Both the position numbers and the translations under genes were made by a program. From contig DAINAU010000094.1 in NCBI GenBank assembly GCA_036733285.1, forward strand, positions 1 to 16,657: DNA of 16,657 nt, written 5' to 3'. This DNA comes from JAGOBX01 sp036733285. GTDB taxonomy: Bacteria; JAGOBX01. Below are positions 12,886 through 16,657 of the stretch, piece by piece. Under the pieces are notes generated by a model that ran no database searches, was not told the DNA's origin, and saw only the letters and a list, made by a program, of their open reading frames with translations. The stretch's first letter is position 1. Each line of letters opens with the position of its first letter.

Positions 12886-13162
12886 GAACGTTGTTATCGG
12901 TCCGGACGATATTATGGTTAACGACGCGATGGAAAAAGTATTGCGGGCGGTAAGTTATTTTACTAAAAGTCCGGCTGCCCAAAACAAGATACCGGCGAAC
13001 TACAATCAAATAGCCGCGGTAAAAGAACTAATCGACGCGCTTGATATATTTCAAGACAAGATACCCGGATATGATTTGAAAATATTGAGATTGTCAAAAA
13101 GCGCGACAAACTTAGGGACCGCTCTTTCCGAGGGATTAAAACTAATGAAAAAATTTGTCTGA
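12869..13162 (+). CDS. Small helical protein, parB operon
   Basis: A 97-residue protein. The start at 12869 has SD GGAGG (12855-12859) and overlaps the previous gene by 17 bp; its stop TGA shares one base with a downstream ATG at 13162. Sequence is mostly helical (NYNQIAAVKELIDALDIFQD; SKSATNLGTALSEGLKLMKK) with no Cys and no membrane segment. The region around residues 40-65 could be a small DNA-binding fold, but no motif is clear. Function unknown. Confidence 0.7.
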   Translation: MEAMTKNVVIGPDDIMVNDAMEKVLRAVSYFTKSPAAQNKIPANYNQIAAVKELIDALDIFQDKIPGYDLKILRLSKSATNLGTALSEGLKLMKKFV

Positions 13163-13209
13163 TGAATCAGACGGACAGTATTTTAAAACTACGCAAGGAG
13201 ATAAAAATT

Positions 13210-13356
13210 ATGCCGGAAAAAGACAATGATTACACAAAAAAAATCGGTGATTCTTATTATAATCACGATACTTTTCAAATGCATGTCAACCGCAAAAGAA
13301 AAAACAGGATTAAAAACAGAATAGCTCGAATGTCAAGAAGGGTAAACCGCGGATGA
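13210..13356 (+). CDS. Very small Arg/Lys-rich protein
   Basis: The ATG at 13210, with AAGGAG at 13195-13200 and 9 bp spacing, is the best start, giving 48 residues. An in-frame ATG at 13162 would give 64 but its only support is a one-base overlap with the upstream stop. The C-terminus is strongly basic (VNRKRKNRIKNRIARMSRRV), suggesting binding to nucleic acid. The stop overlaps the next start as ATGA. Confidence 0.6.
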   Translation: MPEKDNDYTKKIGDSYYNHDTFQMHVNRKRKNRIKNRIARMSRRVNRG

Positions 13357-14072
13357 CCGAAACCGCCGAAAGAATTTACAGAAACAATTTAAAGCATTTT
13401 ATGCTTATTAAAATTTACGCCGACCGGATAGTCAGGTCAAAAGTTCCGGGTCCGCGCCTTGAAGAAATCATCTCGGAAAAGTCTGCGCCGACGGCAGAAG
13501 AAGCGAGACGGCTTGCGCGGGCTGTAACTGCCGTAAACATCCGGACAGGCGACGGAATAGTAAGGATCGAAAGTTTATTCGATTATGTAAATCTCAACGG
13601 CGAGATAATCAAACTTAATCCGGCGAATCCCGATAAACGATTAAAACCGTATAATTCAGACGAATGTTATATAACAATCAAAATCAATTCCGCTTTAAAA
13701 TCCGAACTGAAATCAAAACTTTCCGATTTACACATTTCAATGAATTCATTTTTTAATTCGGCGGCCATTAAGTTTTGCAGCGCTCCGCTGTTTGAAAGAT
13801 TATTCGGCCGGGACTTCCAGACGGAGAGCGTCGAAGTTCTGATGGAGTATGTAATAAAACTTTGCGAGGTTATGAAACGGAACGCGAATAAGAGTTCGGT
13901 AAAACGTGAAGCGTTAAGTAAAAACGATATTGAAGAAATCCAAAAAAAGTATCCTGGATTAAGTCAAATCAAAAATGAATTATTCGAGATACGGGAAAAA
14001 CTCGGATTATTGACAAAAGAAGAGGTTATAAACGAACGCGCGAAGGATAGCGGGAATTTAAACCGCGAATAA
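13353..14072 (+). CDS. Ribbon-helix-helix DNA-binding protein
   Basis: A 239-residue protein. Residues about 105-142 (CYITIKINSALKSELKSKL, then SDLHISMNSFFNSAAIKFCS) show the ribbon-helix-helix pattern: a beta strand with alternating residues, an amphipathic helix, a turn, and a second helix with a conserved N-S-F-F-N-S-type start. Such proteins are dimeric repressors or partition factors. N-terminal residues 1-90 are helical and basic; the C-terminus is a charged helix (KNDIEEIQKKYPG and beyond). Located in an operon with ParB, it may regulate that operon or help segregation (inference). No clear operator is identified. Confidence 0.7.
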   Translation: MTETAERIYRNNLKHFMLIKIYADRIVRSKVPGPRLEEIISEKSAPTAEEARRLARAVTAVNIRTGDGIVRIESLFDYVNLNGEIIKLNPANPDKRLKPYNSDECYITIKINSALKSELKSKLSDLHISMNSFFNSAAIKFCSAPLFERLFGRDFQTESVEVLMEYVIKLCEVMKRNANKSSVKREALSKNDIEEIQKKYPGLSQIKNELFEIREKLGLLTKEEVINERAKDSGNLNRE

Positions 14073-14112
14073 AACGAATAGAATTAATAAAAACAAAGGA
14101 GCGTAAAAGATT

Positions 14113-14592
14113 ATGGAAATAACAAAACCAATGGACTATTTAAAATGTTACGGGCATAAATACAGAACTGCAAAAATTCCCGAATTAGAAAAAATAAACG
14201 GTGAAACATTAAAATTTAAATTACGGAATGAGCAAGAAGTTGTTTTAAGGACAAAACATAAATCGCCGACAGATTTTGAACCCAACTTTTTTCATATTTG
14301 GTTATTAGACGATGAAAATTTAGTTGCGAGTTTGCCTCCGAATTCGGCGAGTATTCTTTTAAAAAGATTTCCTGAATATTTTGAAAAAAGATATTCTTTT
14401 AAAGATATGGTAGAACTAAAATTTAAAGAAACGAATCTTGACAAGGTAGCGGAACCTTTGAAAATAAGATATAAGAATCATTATTCAAATGAAACGTTAT
14501 TAAAGGTTCGGGAAAAAATAAGAACAACAAAGCCTCATCTTAAAAGAAAACTTTATCAATCAACAATAGCTGAGAGCTATAAAATCGACTAA
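14113..14592 (+). CDS. Hypothetical protein preceding the origin-like region
   Basis: A 159-residue protein with SD AAAGGAGCG (14095-14103). Mixed alpha/beta start (KFKLRNEQEVVLRTKHKSP; NFFHIWLLDDENLVASLPPN), then a basic C-terminus (KIRTTKPHLKRKLYQS). No family recognised, no TM helix. It is separated by 40 bp from the RHH gene, so may be the last gene of the parB operon. Its last codons (AAAATCGACT) form one arm of an inverted repeat that closes with 14642-14651. Confidence 0.65.
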   Translation: MEITKPMDYLKCYGHKYRTAKIPELEKINGETLKFKLRNEQEVVLRTKHKSPTDFEPNFFHIWLLDDENLVASLPPNSASILLKRFPEYFEKRYSFKDMVELKFKETNLDKVAEPLKIRYKNHYSNETLLKVREKIRTTKPHLKRKLYQSTIAESYKID

Positions 14593-14652
14593 AAAAGCAT
14601 TTTAGACATTAGTGGCTAATTTTGTAGCCGGAAGTAGGGAAAGTCGATTTTT
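14581..14652 (+). terminator. Branched hairpin at gene end: terminator or origin structure
   Basis: AAAATCGACT (14581-14590) and AGTCGATTTT (14642-14651) are perfect inverted repeats 51 bp apart, ending in T5. Inside are CTAAAA/TTTTAG (14589-14594/14600-14605) and GGCTA/TAGCC (14614-14618/14625-14629), so a three-way junction can form. Confidence 0.6.
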
Positions 14653-14905
14653 GAGGCAAAATAGCCGCGTTTTCGCGGTAAAGAAATTAAGCAATGAACC
14701 TATTTAAACCTATACGTTAGTTTTTCTTTACTATATATATAACGTATAGTATGCGCGCGCGCGGGTATTAATAACCATTAATGACTAACAGGGGGTGGGG
14801 GTTCGTCATTTTTTAATATAAATATATTGAAAAATAAGGAGTTAACTTTTAAAAAATGACAGACCCCCCATATTGCCCTTTAATTTTTAACTTTAGGAAA
14901 ATATC
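14593..14905. other. Origin-like intergenic region upstream of rep
   Basis: A gap of about 310 bp between the last parB-operon gene and rep, rich in symmetrical sequence. Right part of the branched hairpin above; CCGCG-TTTT-CGCGG (14665-14678); CTATACGTTA (14710-14719) against TAACGTATAG (14740-14749) with a 20-nt T-rich loop; an alternating CG run (GCGCGCGCGCG, about 14753-14763); and GGGGGTTCGTCATTTTTTAA (14797-14816) against 14849-14868, a 20-position stem with one mismatch and one G-U. Rolling-circle initiators usually act on hairpins close to their own gene, so this is the best origin candidate, but no nick site is identified. No convincing sigma70 promoter is seen. Confidence 0.55.
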
Positions 14906-14909
14906 ATGA
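14856..14909 (+). CDS. Possible rep leader peptide (17 aa)
   Basis: ATG at 14856 encodes MTDPPYCPLIFNFRKIS and its TGA overlaps the rep ATG (ATGA at 14906). AAGGAG at 14836-14841 is 14 bp upstream, longer than ideal, and the start lies in the right arm of the large inverted repeat, so its translation could be controlled by that hairpin and coupled to rep. Confidence 0.35.
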   Translation: MTDPPYCPLIFNFRKIS

Positions 14910-16255
14910 ATAATTTAATAGATTATTTACAATGTCAATTACCGGTTCGTATGAACGATCCGAAAATTAAACAGTTAACTGTTGATTTTTTTAATCAAAA
15001 AGAAAAAAAATTATATTTCAAAATTAAAAGCAAAATATATATAAACATAATTTCTGTCAATGAAAATTTTATAATTGCAAACTGCAGGATGTTTTTAAAT
15101 AGAGAATATTCTTTTTGTATAAAATTAAATAGAAAATTCAATATGCTTTGTCAAATCGAATTGAAGTCGGAAGATTTGGAAAATATTGCTATAAAAAATA
15201 TTCTACGGCGCGTAAGATTTTTAACTAAATGTTTTGAAAAATTTTTAAGAAAAAATTGTTTTAAATTTTTAACCGGAAATTTTAGTATAAAAATTGTTAG
15301 AATAGATTACGCTTTTGACATTTGCGATAAAGAAGATTCCGAATACATAGAAGAAATAAAAAACCTTAAGCGAACGGATATATTGACAAAAATGCAGGAT
15401 ATATCGTTTTTTTTTAACGCGAAAATTTTTACCGGCGTTTTAATAAAATCAACAAAGGTCAATATTAGAATTTACAATAAATATGAGGAATTAACAACAA
15501 AACAGGATTATCGGAAAAAAGATTATTATCAAAAAAAATATAAATTTGAAAAAGAGTTTTGGAGATTTGAATTTGAAATACGAAGCAAATTTTTGAAAGA
15601 ATACGGATGCGTAAGTTTTGATTACGACAGCAAAAATTTTATTAACGCAATATCAAGCTGCGTAAAAAAGCCGTTTGAAGATAATTTAATAAATTTGATT
15701 TTAACATATCACAGGACAGGAAAAGAACGAATTAAGACATATTTTAAGACCCAGCTAAAAATAATTGAAATGTTAAATAAAGATATGTTTACGATAATTG
15801 ACTCATATTACAACAGGCAAATAAAATTAGACTGGTATAAAAAAGTATTGAATGGATACAAAGACAAAATCAAAAATGAATTTAATTTAAATGACGAAGA
15901 ATTTTTCAGAAAAATTTTCGACAGCGATTTACTTGCAATCGAACATTACATAAATGAAAAAGGGAGCAATGAATTTCATTACGTAGTATCCGCATTAATT
16001 GACAGTATGCGGGATTATTTTACAAAATGGTTAAAGAACAATTTTATCGAGCAGGATTATGAAAAACTAACGCTTTCAAAATATAAGTTTGATTTATTTA
16101 AAACGGAATTTTCCAAAAAGAAAGGCGAGTATTTCAGAGATTACATGGAAAGCGAAAAAATCAAACGGACTAACAAAATAGGAAACCCTTACGATGTTAT
16201 GAATTTTCCGAATGCTTCTATAAAAATTGATAAACGCGAGGAAGGGCTGAACTGA
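14906..16255 (+). CDS. Replication initiator, Rep_trans/RstA-like
   Basis: A 449-residue basic protein. Three blocks fit the replication initiation factor family (Rep_trans; rolling-circle plasmids and filamentous-phage RstA): R132-IDYAFDI, I187-RIYNKYEEL, and W219-RFEFEIRSKFLKEY, corresponding to the family's R-x-D-x-A-x-D, R-x-Y-[DN]-K and R-x-E-[VF]-E-x-R motifs. Tyr190 or a nearby Tyr may be the nucleophile; I cannot tell. The C-terminal 200 residues are helical and basic. SD AGGAAA (14895-14900). It follows the hairpin-rich gap that it probably nicks, and overlaps the next gene by one base. Role: initiate replication of the element (family-based inference). Confidence 0.7.
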   Translation: MNNLIDYLQCQLPVRMNDPKIKQLTVDFFNQKEKKLYFKIKSKIYINIISVNENFIIANCRMFLNREYSFCIKLNRKFNMLCQIELKSEDLENIAIKNILRRVRFLTKCFEKFLRKNCFKFLTGNFSIKIVRIDYAFDICDKEDSEYIEEIKNLKRTDILTKMQDISFFFNAKIFTGVLIKSTKVNIRIYNKYEELTTKQDYRKKDYYQKKYKFEKEFWRFEFEIRSKFLKEYGCVSFDYDSKNFINAISSCVKKPFEDNLINLILTYHRTGKERIKTYFKTQLKIIEMLNKDMFTIIDSYYNRQIKLDWYKKVLNGYKDKIKNEFNLNDEEFFRKIFDSDLLAIEHYINEKGSNEFHYVVSALIDSMRDYFTKWLKNNFIEQDYEKLTLSKYKFDLFKTEFSKKKGEYFRDYMESEKIKRTNKIGNPYDVMNFPNASIKIDKREEGLN

Positions 16256-16626
16256 TGAAACGCGATGAAGTGTTTGAAAGAAAAACCGTAATATTTAGTT
16301 TTATCAAACTCATTTATGTTTTTGAAAAAGGGCATAAATATCTTGACTGCGATAAATTATACAGGGCATATCAGAATATAGAAAAACTCTACAAAAAAAT
16401 GAATCTTGAAAATGAAATATTTCAAACTATAAAATCCAGACCCGATTTAGTTGTCGAGAATTTTTATATTAAATTTGCGCAGACTGATTTGGTATTTATT
16501 TTAAAAAACATATACGATTATGCAATACGTTTTTCAGATTCTATAAAAGAAACCAACGGTATAGAAAAAGATTTTAAAGAAATATACGAGGACCTGCTTG
16601 ATGAATCGGTTTATTTATACTTCTAA
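16255..16626 (+). CDS. Small helical protein coupled to rep
   Basis: A 123-residue protein whose ATG shares one base with the rep stop (TGATG), so it is co-translated. It is predicted all-helical with many Lys, Glu, Tyr and Phe residues (YRAYQNIEKLYKKMNLENEI; YAIRFSDSIKETNG), no TM helix and no Cys finger. No family recognised. Tight coupling suggests a replication partner or copy-number regulator. The 31 bases that follow contain a 12-bp direct repeat and no gene start that can be judged. Confidence 0.65.
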   Translation: MKRDEVFERKTVIFSFIKLIYVFEKGHKYLDCDKLYRAYQNIEKLYKKMNLENEIFQTIKSRPDLVVENFYIKFAQTDLVFILKNIYDYAIRFSDSIKETNGIEKDFKEIYEDLLDESVYLYF

Positions 16627-16627
16627 A

Positions 16628-16651
16628 ACATTTTCGAGAACATTTTCGAGA
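16628..16651. repeat. 12-bp direct repeat at right edge
   Basis: ACATTTTCGAGA occurs twice in tandem (16628-16639, 16640-16651). Short and at the window end, so meaning is unclear. Confidence 0.7.
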
Positions 16652-16657
16652 AAAATG

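Noticed and set aside
1..16657. Window ends joining as a closed circle
   Set aside because: No shared terminal sequence; the frame entering at position 1 is open across a joined end, but without a start codon, so circularity is not supported or excluded.

Overview
The window reads as part of an AT-rich tailed-phage or phage-plasmid genome. Every gene I can support lies on the + strand, packed with 1-8 bp overlaps. The left end carries structural genes and a recognisable lysis cassette. The right end carries a ParB-like protein, a ribbon-helix-helix protein and a Rep_trans/RstA-like replication initiator beside an inverted-repeat-rich, origin-like gap. The host is probably Gram-negative: there is a lipobox lipoprotein with a PEGA-like domain, and a frame-shifted product ends in a beta-rich tail with terminal Phe. 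A spirochaete or similar gut or sediment anaerobe would fit, but nothing seen fixes the taxon.

Layout. 1-4303: a 5'-truncated virion-type protein, a two-PKD plus LamG-like protein, and three unrecognised proteins, two with membrane segments. 4327-5788: an LL-H-type holin-like protein, a second reading frame joined to it only by a -1 shift, an SLT-type endolysin and a small two-helix membrane protein. 5791-8179: three transcription units. These are a leaderless glycine-zipper peptide, a three-gene operon, and a lipoprotein gene; the last two are driven by near-identical 52-bp promoter cassettes. 8245-9071: a region rich in RNA structure, namely a strong promoter, a compact RNA of about 225 nt with a predicted long pseudoknot ending in a U tract, then a chain of hairpins and tandem palindromic repeats ending in a strong terminator. 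9119-10622: four small genes, three sharing an identical translation-initiation box. 10702-14592: a parB-led operon of seven genes. 14593-14905: the origin-like gap. 14906-16626: rep and a small downstream gene.

How the parts fit together (inference): replication from the 14.6-14.9 kb region by the Rep protein and partition by ParB would maintain an extrachromosomal circle, the 1-5.8 kb block gives particle decoration and lysis, and the 5.8-10.6 kb block looks like accessory or early genes. The most unusual part is 8.25-9.07 kb, which may hold one or two undescribed structured RNAs. No Rfam, BLAST or structure search could be run, so family names rest on motifs read by eye.
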